Below, piece after piece: positions 25,797 to 37,600 of a DNA stretch of 64,000 bases. Source of the stretch: Anisus vortex (taxonomy: Eukaryota > Mollusca > Gastropoda > Planorbidae); the NCBI GenBank assembly GCA_949126835.1, contig OX421494.1, forward strand, positions 57,044,358-57,108,357, in the 5' to 3' direction. The notes under the pieces are model-generated. The model was not told where the DNA came from, ran no database searches, and worked only from the letters and a program-made list of their open reading frames with translations. The first letter of the stretch is position 1; each line of letters begins with the position of its first letter. A program made the translations under genes and the position numbers.

Positions 25797-25802
25797 AATA
25801 AA
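25797..25802 (+). terminator. Polyadenylation signal, paralog A
   Basis: AATAAA 80 bp after the SECIS core. It is the first such signal downstream of the SECIS. Confidence 0.55.
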
Positions 25803-27030
25803 ATGAAAACTGTACACATGGGACTAAAATATAAACGAAACATTTTTTTTTAATTTATAGACCATATATTAAATTATGTTTAAAAAAAAAGACATAATTG
25901 GCTGACAAAATATAAATGTTAAAAACTTTTCTTCATTTTTAATGCAAGTATAATGTATACAGAGACCATAGTCTAATAAAGTACATGTCCTACCAATCAT
26001 TTGTTCACTTTGAGTCTTTTTACTATTTTGTTGAGTAATCAATGCGAATTTGCGAATGAACACTCAGAAATCTTGTGTGAAGTTTGAGAGAGACACACAC
26101 ATTGTATGAAACTGTTGATGAGAAAGAAGTGTTAAAAAAATATTTGTTGAAACATTTTTGTATTATTGTGAATGCATGAAAGAATACTGGATAGTGTGAG
26201 GCTGCTGTTGCTGGCTGGTCTTACACCATACATTGAGCGTAAATTGATGACATTATTCATGGAAATATTTAGGTTATCATGGAATATAAATAATAGAAAA
26301 CTGAATTTAAAAACAACTCGTTCAAAGGACCATTACCAGAAATATTCATACACATCAAAGGTGACATAATTTTTAGGCCTAAATACATTCAATTTAACTT
26401 ATCAAAAGAAAAAAAAGCGGTTAAAAAGATAAGTAATTAAAAACTCACATAAAACATTGAATTATGGGAAATTCGACTCATGAGCTTCAAAGCTGACAAA
26501 GTGTGCAAACCACCGATACACTCCCATAAAGTGTTCTGTACCAACTGGAGCAGTGATACAACTCTAACATTTTCAGAGAAGCCAAGTTGTGCTCTTTATT
26601 AAAAAAAAACACCGGAAAAGCCAAGTTGTAATTAAAATGGTCTATGTGACTTATTTTATCCTCCTCCCAAGTTCATAATGAAAAAGCCAGGTTAGAATTG
26701 AAAAAGCCAAGAACTTGGGAAGAAAGCCAATGAGTGGTATCACTGCTCTGGAATCTTTGAATCTGGTTTCGATGGAGACCTCACAAACAACTGATGTAGT
26801 AATCACGTCTGGACTGAATGATAGAGACACAACAGCATTTAGAAGTCAAGGTTGTATCAGGTAGATGTAAGGAACAAGCCCCTAACGATAGAGCACACTC
26901 TTATAGTTAGACCTGCCTATAACCACAGTAGCTAGATAGTTTACTTTACCTACTAAAATATACACATAAATAATAACTTCATGATTATAAAGTGGATATC
27001 TTCAAACTTCAAAGATTTGTAGTAGAACCA
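25803..27030. other. Intergenic, no feature recognised
   Basis: AT-rich sequence between the end of paralog A and a MITE. No supported exon or RNA gene. Confidence 0.5.
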
Positions 27031-28379
27031 AATACTATACTAAGATGGACCGCTTGCTTTGATATTTCTGTTATTTGATAGCTTAAAACTTTCAGTTTTG
27101 GAATTTCCGATCGCACTAGGTCCTTTAGACCATAGGTTCTCAACGGGGGCGATATAACGGGGGCGATATCGCCCCCTGGGGGGCGGTGAGAAGCTTTAGG
27201 GGGGCGCTGACATTCCCGGGGGCGATTGGGGGGGCGGTGAAGGGCAAGTGGGCGGTACAAACGTACCTGATATATTTTAACACCTCAGCTATATGAATCG
27301 ATTAGTTTTTGGAGGATAAAATGTGATGTAAACAAAAGTGCCCCTAAATATCTGATATCCCCCAACAGTATGCCAAAATATTATTATATTAATAGGAAAT
27401 AGGAATCGCAGTGACTTTTCGATGAAGTAAGGGCCTGTATTTGGCAAATATAGTGTGCGGCCAGGTGGTCCTGAGGCTGGTTCACCGGACTGTCAACCCT
27501 GCTGATATTAATGATATTTTGATCTCAGTACCGAGATGTCCTTAATGTATTTTAAATCATTAATATTATCGAATGACTATTGTTAAGCGGTATAGATACG
27601 TAGTAATCATACAAACTGGGTAGTTATTGTAATGTTTGAAAATATACATATAAATTCTTTAGTCACATAATATTTATATAATTTTCCAATAGTTTGTACA
27701 GTTTGATCATTTCCAAATTATAAATTGTAAGCCATTTATTTTTTATTTAAAAAAAAAACCAGTAATATTAGCTCAAATAAAACGGGCTAATTATCTCCCT
27801 TTAACAAAAAAAAAAATGTTTCCACATTTGATTCAATAATGATGCCGAACAAGTTCTGTTTTGTAATATAACAAATAATACTTATTTTAGACATTCGGCT
27901 TTTGCAACCGAAATTGATACACAAATAAACAAATTGCTAGCAACACACCAGGCAAAAGATTCGCATTGATTTATTTAAACCTTTTGTTAAGGCAATTTTT
28001 TGAACTATTAATTATTACAATATGTTTCCTTTTCAGTTTTTTTAAAGATAATTAATCACACTAAATAGTCTAGTCCGCCTAAAAAAAAATGCGGAAACTA
28101 TAGTCCAGATAGGCGGAAGGGGGAGGGGGCGGTGAGCGGAAAAAAATTGTAAAAGGGGGCGGTGAGCCGAAAAAGGTTGAGAACCTATGCTCTAGACTTC
28201 TGGTTTAGTAATTCGCTATGATTTTCTCAATTGAAAATTAAGATAAAAATCGAAAGTTGTATACAGCGAAGTCTTTAGATACTTTTAGGAGTCATTTAGG
28301 ACAGTGTTATTGGCTGCGCACGGGGAAAAAAACACTACTCTAAATATAGATCAAGCGGTCCAACTTATTATAGTCTTTA
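27031..28379. mobile_element. GGACCGCTTG-type MITE, interrupted
   Basis: The left end is ATACTATACTAAGATGGACC then GCTTGC. The right end is AGATCAAGCGGTCCAACTTA then TTATAGTC, an inverted match. The internal motif TTTTCTCAATTGAAAATTAA is shared with the copy at 33363. It is split by the hAT-like element at 27131-28189. Confidence 0.75.
27131..28189. mobile_element. Non-autonomous hAT-like transposon nested in a MITE
   Basis: Terminal inverted repeats CATAGGTTCTCAAC and GTTGAGAACCTATG are typical of hAT elements. They are flanked by 8-bp duplications, CTTTAGAC and CTCTAGAC, with one mismatch. Both subterminal regions are rich in GGGGGCG words. No transposase frame remains. An internal block (about 27599-27740) recurs at 52384-52520. 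Confidence 0.85.
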
Positions 28380-28612
28380 ACATATTTTAACGTATTCTAG
28401 CTGCTAAATATATAAAAAAAACCACACAAGTCTTAAAAGCACCAAACCTAGAAATACTAACCAGGCGTGTTTGAAACTTTTTAAAGTTGGACCTTTGCCC
28501 AATGAACTAGATTTTGGACAAAAAGAATTCTAGATTTTATTAAGTAAGTAAAAATACTTTTCTTATCTTATAACTTTACTTATCTTATAAGTTTACTTAT
28601 ACTTATAAGTTT

Positions 28613-28768
28613 ACTGACGTTCCTTCTCGATAGAAGATTATTACGTCCACTAGGCCCAAAACTCCTGCAGGGCGACAGGGATCCGTCGGTGGCAGGGATA
28701 GAACCCACGACCTGTCAGTTGGTTTTTGGTTGACAGTCCGGTGAACTAACCGTTGGACCAGCCGGCTT
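28613..28768 (-). mobile_element. tRNA-derived SINE, family B, complete
   Basis: The reverse strand begins AAGCCGGCTGGTCCAACGGT (A-box region), then the B box GGGTTCTATCCC and the body GGAGTTTTGGGCC. The tail is GTAATAATCTTCTATCGAGA then AGGAACGTC. It is about 155 bp and the best full-length reference copy here. Confidence 0.85.
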
Positions 28769-29212
28769 CACTGTAGAGCTGTGCACTATAAATTCAGCTT
28801 AGTTTCGACCAACTCGGCTGGACTGTTAGTTAAAGGTGCGATTAAAAAAAAAAGTTAGAAAATGTTAAAAGTATTGATATATGTCTATCAATGTGTTAAT
28901 TTGTGATCTTAAATAGTTCAGTGGTAGCCGACTTGTGATAAGCTTTATCCTGAACGGATAAAGATGGTGTTGCCTAGTTGCCTACATTAATTGCCCATAT
29001 AAAATACACATACTCTTTTGTATCTACTACGTGAGTGTGTATGTACACTAATATACACAAAATGTACACACAAATTACATATGTGTGTAGCTAATAGATG
29101 TGTGTTTGTGTGTGTAGATGTGTGCAGGAATGAATGCCTGGTGTTGGGTACATTTGAGAGATTAAAATTTTTGCGACTTGTGAACTGAGAAAACATATTC
29201 ACTCAGTATTCT

Positions 29213-29385
29213 TATAGATTACAGACTCTCCTTCTATAAACAAAAAAAGAGTATTGCGTCCCACGCTCATCTGTGGAATGATTTTAGTTTTGCATCTTTA
29301 TTAATGTTTTAAATGATGTTACTGGTTTTCCTGGTTCGTTCAGGCAACCCATTCCATGCCCGAATGCCACTCGGGAAGAAAGAGT
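29213..29385 (-). mobile_element. LINE 3' end, family A, reverse copy
   Basis: The reverse strand reads TCTTTCTTCCCGAGTGGCAT then TCGGGCATGGAATGGGTTGC, and so on to AGAAGGAGAGTCTGTAATC. The open stretch encodes the conserved end [19 protein letters not shown] of a LINE ORF. Confidence 0.8.
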
Positions 29386-30225
29386 ACGTATATGTATTTG
29401 TTCTCGCATAAGGGACAAGGAAATTGTTTTTGTCTTTATGTTTATCTGAGCATTGCAACAGGTTGTTATTGGGTTGTTATTGGGTTGTATTTCTAAATTA
29501 GATTCTATTCTCAGATCCTCATATGTTGTTACACAAAGTGTATTGTCTGTGAGGTTTTATTTTTCCACGCAGTTATTCGGTAATCAATTGAACAAGTCAA
29601 AGTCAGGTTCGATAACAAAGATAAAATTTCTAGAAAGTTCATCAACGGCCCTAGTGTAAGTGTGCTATAGTCTTTATCAACAAGGTGTTAATATATGTAA
29701 AAAAATAAATATAGAATAGACCTAGAGTAGGCCTACTAAATTGACTAGGTGATAGTCTGATAATTAAATTTATTTATCGGGTTTTTTAAGGTTAACAAAC
29801 GAAAGTTACTGTTTAAAAGTTTAAGATGACATTAATTTGATCTTTATAAAGGTTATGTCAATTTTTAAACTCTAGTCTGTCTTTTAGGTGTTACTTTTGT
29901 CATTTACGATGTCATCTGGTCCAGACTAGGACTCCTGGAACTAAAGAAATGATATTGCTGTCTTTGACTTCTTGGACATCAGCAGTGCTGTCTGTATTAT
30001 AGTTGTGTTAACAGCCCCATATCAAGTTCTATACTTGCAGGAACCTCGGCGAGTGCCAAAGCACTACTCTAGAGCCTAAACGAAATAAGGTCAATCACGG
30101 AACTACTTTACTTTCATACTGAGAAGCAAAACTAGAGAAACCATTAAAAAATTAGAACACATTCAGAAAAGAACTGCCAGGTTCATTACTAGCGAATATC
30201 TAAGTATATAAGTAATATTTCTTCA
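29386..30225. other. Intergenic between repeats
   Basis: No gene supported. AT-rich, unique-looking sequence between two LINE tails upstream of paralog B. Confidence 0.5.
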
Positions 30226-31286
30226 CAAGTGGCATTCGGACATGGAATGGGTTGCCTGAACAAACCAGGAAAATCAGTAACTTCATCATCATCACCAATC
30301 CCTTGACCGTTGTAGTCGTTGGGGGGAGCGAATGGGCACCTCAGCAGTCAACGTTCTCCACTTTTGCCTACCTTGAGCGGTTGTCAATAGTTGTGTCAAC
30401 TGCAGCCCTGTCCAATATTTTATGTTGTCGAACCAGCATCTCAGCTGACGGTCTCTCCGACGTCCACCTTCTACAGTGCCCTGGAGGATTGTTTTTGGCA
30501 AGTTATTATGCCGCAACACATGACCGAGCCTTGTCAGTTTGCGCCGTTTGATTGTTGTCATTATGTTTTTTTGGAGGGCCTGCAATAGAGGATATTCTTT
30601 CCCAGACATACTCATTATTCCTGTGCTCTACGTAGGAGATTCGAAGGATTTTTCTCATGCATTTATTTTCGAATGCCTGCAACTTCTTTTCAGCTGCTAG
30701 AAGCAGCGTCCAGGTCCCATGTCCGTACAGTACAATGGTTCTGACAAGGGCTCTGTAAAGTCTGAGCTTTGTTGGGAGACCAATGCTTTTACTGGTCCAG
30801 ATTCTGTTTAGACTAGCCATTGCCGCCATTGCAGTCCCAATCCTGTCTCGAATTTCTGCCTTACAGCTTCTGTCTACGGAGAGGATTGCTATTTGAAATT
30901 CTTTATCTCTTCTAGTTGTTGTTGGTTCAATATGATACTTGCTCTTCTTGTATCTGTGGTGTTGATCATTATTTTACTTTTTTTCTGAGCTAATTTCCAT
31001 TCCGTATGCCTTTGCTTTATCTGTAAGCTTGTCTGTGAGCTCTTGCAGTTCTTTATTGCAGTTCTTTATTGCAGTTCTTTATTGCAGTTCTTTATTGCAG
31101 TTCTGTATTGGTGGAGTCTTCCACCAATGGAGATGGATAAATGGTAATCATCGAGTGTTGCATGATTTTTTTTTTCTTGGAAGATAAAACACTAATAAAA
31201 ATGCAGGACTAGACTTGGACCAGGGATGAGCTTAGGACGCAACAATCTTCTTTATAGGAGGAGCGTCTGTAATATAAAATAAGATA
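30226..31286 (+). mobile_element. LINE 3' end, family A, split by another LINE
   Basis: The 5' part (30226-30281, CATGGAATGGGTTGCCTGAA) and the 3' part (31184-31286, from AAACACTAATAAAAATGCAG to the hairpin tail) together make one normal family A end. They are separated by the reverse-strand LINE fragment. Confidence 0.75.
30282..31183 (-). pseudogene. 5'-truncated LINE reverse-transcriptase fragment
   Basis: The reverse strand encodes the end of a non-LTR reverse transcriptase: AKAYGMEISSEKSKIM, then LYRALVRTIVLYG, KKLQAFENKCMRKILRISY, and in a second frame KRRKLTRLGHVLRH and EGGRRRDRQ. A frameshift near 30560-30600 separates the two frames, so it is inactive. It ends with a GATGATGATGA tail next to the host element. 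The domain order (palm end, thumb, C-terminal RRKLxxxGHVxRH) fits RTE-like or related clades; I cannot fix the clade. A 13-bp repeat of CAGTTCTTTATTG lies at 31048-31095. Confidence 0.8.
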
Positions 31287-31595
31287 AAAATGAAGTTCAT
31301 AGAAAGACTTTAACACACACACAAAAAACTAAACTATTTTTAGTTACAGCAAATACCAAATGGAATTTTCCGATTCTTTCGGTGTGTATTGATAGTTTTT
31401 TTTTGGGTACAAAAACAAAATTTCAGCCTTGCGCCCCGAAACAAAAGTAGCAGAAATCGTGCAGTCATTTTGCAATTTAATAAGTCTTAGTACTAATGCA
31501 TCAACGATTTCAAGGTGGTGTGATAATTGTGATAACAGACCAAATCACTGTTTCTGTTTATCAAGGTCACAAAGATAAAATTGGTCGCCTAGTGG

Positions 31596-31604
31596 TATAA
31601 ATAG
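31596..31604 (+). promoter_or_regulatory. TATA box of paralog B
   Basis: TATAAATAG lies 59 bp before the ATG at 31663. It is a textbook TATA motif with room for a 5'UTR of about 30 bases. Confidence 0.65.
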
Positions 31605-31662
31605 ACTCTTCTGGTGAAGACTAGAATAGATCGAAGTTTGGATTTGCACTGGCCAATTCGCA

Positions 31663-34600
31663 ATGGGTTGGTCGGACACATACGCCCGCGGCCTGCTGGC
31701 CACATTGTGTGGTTTGCTGGCCGTTGGAAGTGCCGGAGTTATGTTGGTAAGTTCTTGTTGAGATTGTCTTGTGTCTACATTATCATTTGTATTTAATAAT
31801 TGGAAATACTTTAATAATCGTCAAGTAGGCCTATACAACATATCTATTTATCTATATAATAAATCTATCTATCCATTCATTTATCTATCTATCCATTCAT
31901 TTATCTATCTATCCATTCATTTATCTAACTATCCATTCATTTATCTATCTATCTGTCTGTCTCTCTAGCCTCTAAACCAGAGTTGGCAACCTGTTGATAA
32001 TATTGTGCCAAAGTAGGATTTATTATTTAGTCCGCGCGCCAAGATCCTAAAATTTAATCTGCTCTAGCACTCTATTTCCGAAAAGACATGAATAGCATTT
32101 TTTAGGTCTTCCGCGTGCCATTGAAAAAAGCTCTGCGTGCCAAGTCTGGCACGCATGCAGTAGGTTGCCGACCCCTGCAGTAAACTCTTTCTCTACATAT
32201 ATATTATAGAGGGCTAGAGAGAGAGATAATCTCTGTCTGTCTCTCTCTCTCTCTCTCTTTATATAGGCCTTTATATTACATAACCTTTATGATTATCTAT
32301 CTGTTTGTATATGTTTCAATCTCTCCTTCTAAATCTGCCATCCCTCATCCATCGCCCATCGATTTAACCATACATTTTATTATCTTTATATTTACCATAC
32401 AAAAATTATATCAAAACACTCATCCACTACCCAGCATGCATCCAACATCCATCTATTTATCCAACCATTCATCCAGATACTAATCTAACAACAACCCAGA
32501 GAACATGTAGCACTCCTCGTTTAAAAAAACACGCACACTCCTTTATATCGTGACACAAAACCTATCAACACTATCAACCGGCCATCAACACATCTGGCCC
32601 AATATAAAGGGGTGTCTGTGCTTTTTCACAAAACCTGTTTTTTCCGTGCCTCTCGGCGATCATAGCAGTCACCACAGAGAGAAATGGGGGGGGGGGGTAA
32701 CTGGTAGTAAAGTAAACAAACCAGTTGACCTCCTAAAATACAACTGTAACAACACATACGTTTTAATTTAACGATTTCATATAAAACTTAAATTAACATG
32801 AGAAGTTTTTAAGTATGAACATGAACTTTTGTATATTATACTTTGTATGAACACTTCTGTCTATTCGCACCCATAAATTTAGAGAACAAATGCATATAAG
32901 TACTCTTTCTTCCCGAATGGCATTCGGGCATGGAATGGGTTGCCTGAACAAACCAGGAAACTCAGTAACTTAACATCATTTAAAACATTAATAAAAATGC
33001 AAGACTAGACTCGGACCACGGATGAGCGTAGGACGCAATAATCTTCTTTATAGAAGGAGCGTCTGCAATGTATAAGATAAGATAAGATAATTTGTGCATA
33101 TTACACTTCGTATGATCACTTCTGTTTATTCGCACCCAGAAATGCAACCAACCAGAGAATGACAGCAGAAGTATTTACGACTTTTCTGTCCTGAATGTCC
33201 ACAAGAATGAAACCATCAACCTCAAAGATTACCGCGGAAAGGTGAATTAGAAAAAACTTTAAATTGTTGTACACTTGGGTGTAGTTTTTTTTAAACTGCT
33301 AGGCTAAATACAGATACAACCAATCATTTAGTTTAAGTTTCACACTTTCTCCGTAACAAATACCATAGACTATAATATACATGGACCGCTTGCTTTAGTA
33401 TTTCTGCTATATGATGACTCGAAACACTGATTTTCGGAATTCCCGATTCGTTGTTTCCTTTGCACTTCCGTTTTATTGAATCACTTCGATTTTCTCAATA
33501 AAAAATTAAAATTAAAATCGAAAGTTGTATAAAGCGGAAACATTTAAGAAACAACGAGGAGCGTAGAAGTAATTTCAGACAGCCTTCTTGGTAGCGCACG
33601 GAAAAAATGTTGATACAAGCTCTAAAAATAGAGCAAGCGGTCCATCCTATTATAGTCTATGCAAATACAACATAAATATTTCATGTCAAAACTTATTTAG
33701 AAATAGTTTTGATTTTCTACTAAACTTAGATCTAGTTGTGAAGAAGTTTATAATAGATGAACGTGTCCCGATAAAGAAGACCATAATCTCTAAACCCTCA
33801 TATTATCTTTAACTGTAAATAGTCGTATTAAAGAAAACTCGTTCTAATTTCTAATCGAATTTGATAACACGTTCTAACATGTTGAACTGTTGATAAATGT
33901 GATTTTAATTATTGTAAGAGTCTAAACGAAATATAAGAATCTTGAAATTAAAGTTACCAACTTTTATTATCTTGCTGTCAACTTCGACATTTTGGAGTTA
34001 AATTATTTTTATGTTTACGAATATGTTCTGATAAAATTTTTGAGTCGTATTAATCTATCCACAGGTTGTCCTAATTGTCAATGTGGCAACTTACTGAGGT
34101 CTGACTCACCATTACTTTGGAATGAATGCACTAAGTTCCCAGTATGGTAGTCAGGGCCTTGTCATCCTCGGCTTCCCTTGCAACCAGTTTCTAAAGGTAG
34201 ATTACTCTATAATGACTTACTTGGTTTAAATTCTCTCCCTTGCTAAACACTTTACATAGCTTCTAGAATTAGATGGTGTCAAAGGTTGGCACAGACTGTG
34301 ATGGTGTCATGAGGACTGACAGTCCATGCATTTAATGCGAAAGCCCCTCAATCAAAAGAAAAACACATTTAAATGTTATCTTCGGAAATATACAGCGTGT
34401 TTAAACTCAGTTTGGTATACAGTTTTTTTCAAAGCAGGACGTACTTTACAATATTAGAAAATTACATGAATCTTCAATAGTCTCTGTAGCCACGACATAC
34501 AAGGGATTGTCTGTTCAGCACATTGTCTGGATTGTACTCCGACTTAGATCTGAGTTAACTTGGAGAAACATTCAAATTAATACTTACACATCCTTACATG

Positions 34601-37600
34601 CTTACACCGGTAATAGATTCTGATACATTCACAGAGTCTAGCCAACACTTCTTTATTTCGATGGTTGTCTTATTCGTTGTAATTTTTTTGCTTTGTTTTT
34701 GCCTTGGCAGTATTTAGTTGATAGCTTGAAATTCTATAGAGGCTTAATCCTAAATATGTTTACATATAGCAAACAGTACATTATTATTAAATATGTTCCG
34801 GGATAGCTTAACTTGTGACTATCTAAACATTATATCAACTATAGAAACATGAACTAATATGTGCAACACACACTTTGTTTTTCTTCATAGGAGGAACCAG
34901 GAGCCAATGGGACAGAAATCCTGAACGGTGTGACGTATGTTCGCCCTGGTGGAGGTTTTGTCCCCAACTTTCAACTCGGTGAGAAGATTGACGTGAACGG
35001 AGAGTTTGAACACAAGCTGTACACGTACCTCAAGGTGAACTTTGACCTGTGTCCACAGAGAGACAAAAGAGAGAGAGAAAGAGGGAGAGATAGATATGGG
35101 AGTCAGTGAAAGACAGTGAGAGAGAAAGAGGGAGAGATAGATATGGGAGTCAGTGAAAGACAGTGAGAGAGAAAGAGAGATAGATAGATATGGGAGTCAA
35201 TGAAAGACAGTGAGAGAGAAAGAGAGATAGATAGATATGGGAGTCAGTGAAAGACAGTGAGAGAGAAAGAGGGAGAGATAGATATGGGAGTCAGTGAAAG
35301 ACAGTGAGAGAGAAAGAGGTAGAGATAGATATGGGAGTCAGTGAAAGACAGTGAGAGAGAAAGAGAGAGAGATAGATATGGGAGTCAGTGAAAGACAGTG
35401 AGAGAGAAAGAGGGAGAGATAGATATGGGAGTCAGTGAAAGACAGTGAGAGAGAAAGAGAGAGAGATAGATATGGGAGTCAGTGAAAGACAGTGAGAGAG
35501 AAAGAGAGAGAGATAGATATGGGAGTCAATGAAAGACAGTGAGAGAGAAAGAGGGAGAGATAGATATGGGAGTCAGTGAAAGACAGTGAGAGAGAAAAAG
35601 AGAGAGATAGATATGGGAGTCAATGAAAGACAGTGAGAGAGAAAGAGAGAGAGATAGATATGGGAGTCAGTGAAAGACAGTGAGAGAGAAAGAGAGAGAG
35701 ATAGATATGGGAGTCAGTGAAAGACAGTGAGAGAGAAAGAGAGAGAGAGATAGATATGGGAGTCAGTGAAAGACAGTGAGAGAGAAAGAGAGAGAGATAG
35801 ATATGGGAGTCAGTGAAAGACAGTGAGAGAGAAAGAGAGAGAGATAGATATGGGAGTCAATGAAAGACAGTGAGAGAGAAAGAGAGAGATATGGGAGTCA
35901 GTGAAAGACAGTGAGAGAGAAAGAGAGAGAGATAGATATGGGAGTCAATGAAAGACAGTGAGAGAGAAAGAGGGAGAGATAGATATGGGAGTCAGTGAAA
36001 GACAGTGAGAGAGAAAGAGAGAGAGATAGATATGGGAGTCAATGAAAGACAGTGAGAGAGAAAGAGAGAGATATGGGAGTCAGTGAAAGACAGTGAGAGA
36101 GAAAGAGAGAGAGATAGATATGGGAGTCAATGAAAGACAGTGAGAGAGAAAGAGGGAGAGATAGATATGGGAGTCAGTGAAAGACAGTGAGAGAGAAAGA
36201 GAGAGAGATAGATATGGGAGTCAGTGAAAGACAGTGAGAGAGAAAGAGGGAGAGATAGATATGGGAGTCAGTGAAAGACAGTGAGAGAGAAAGAGGGAGA
36301 GATAGATATGGGAGTCAGTGAAAGACAGTGAGAGAGAAAGAGGGAGAGATAGATAAGGGAGTCAGTGAAAGACAGTGAGAGAGAAAGAGGGAGAGATAGA
36401 TATGGGAGTCAGTGAAAGACATTGAGAGAGAAAGAGGGAGAGATAGATATGGGAGTCAGTGAAAGACAGTCAGAGAGAAAGAGAGAGAGAGAGATATGGG
36501 AGTCAGTGAAAGACAGTGAGAGAGAAAGAGAGAGAGATAGATATGGGAGTCAATGAAAGACAGTGAGAGAGAAAGAGGGAGAGATAGATATGGGAGTCAG
36601 TGAAAGACAGTGAGAGAGAAAAAGAGAGAGATAGATATGGGAGTCAATGAAAGACAGTGAGAGAGAAAGAGAGAGAGATAGATATGGGAGTCAGTGAAAG
36701 ACAGTGAGAGAGAAAGAGAGAGAGATAGATATGGGAGTCAGTGAAAGACAGTGAGAGAGAAAGAGAGAGAGAGATAGATATGGGAGTCAGTGAAAGACAG
36801 TGAGAGAGAAAGAGAGAGAGATAGATATGGGAGTCAGTGAAAGACAGTGAGAGAGAAAGAGAGAGAGATAGATATGGGAGTCAGTGAAAGACAGTGAGAG
36901 AGAAAGAGAGAGAGAGATAGATATGGGAGTCAGTGAAAGACAGTGAGAGAGAAAGAGAGAGAGATAGATATGGGAGTCAGTGAAAGACAGTGAGAGAGAA
37001 AGAGAGAGAGATAGATATGGGAGTCAATGAAAGACAGTGAGAGAGAAAGAGGGAGAGATAGATATGGGAGTCAATGAAAGACAGTGAGAGAGAAAGAGAG
37101 ATAGATAGATATGGGAGTCAATGAAAGACAGTGAGAGAGAAAGAGAGAGATATGGGAGTCAGTGAAAGACAGTGAGAGAGAAAGAGAGAGAGATAGATAT
37201 GGGAGTCAATGAAAGACAGTGAGAGAGAAAGAGGGAGAGATAGATATGGGAGTCAGTGAAAGACAGTGAGAGAGAAAGAGAGAGAGATAGATATGGGAGT
37301 CAATGAAAGACAGTGAGAGAGAAAGAGAGAGATATGGGAGTCAGTGAAAGACAGTGAGAGAGAAAGAGAGAGAGATAGATATGGGAGTCAATGAAAGACA
37401 GTGAGAGAGAAAGAGGGAGAGATAGATATGGGAGTCAGTGAAAGACAGTGAGAGAGAAAGAGAGAGAGATAGATATGGGAGTCAGTGAAAGACAGTGAGA
37501 GAGAAAGAGGGAGAGATAGATATGGGAGTCAGTGAAAGACAGTGAGAGAGAAAGAGGGAGAGATAGATATGGGAGTCAGTGAAAGACAGTGAGAGGGAAA

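Larger units (their letters stand above)
24395..25802 (+). other. 3'UTR of paralog A
   Basis: It runs from the TAA to the AATAAA at 25797-25802, 80 bp past the SECIS. Earlier AATAAA words, for instance 24517-24522, could give a shorter transcript without the SECIS. No other gene is visible. Confidence 0.6.
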
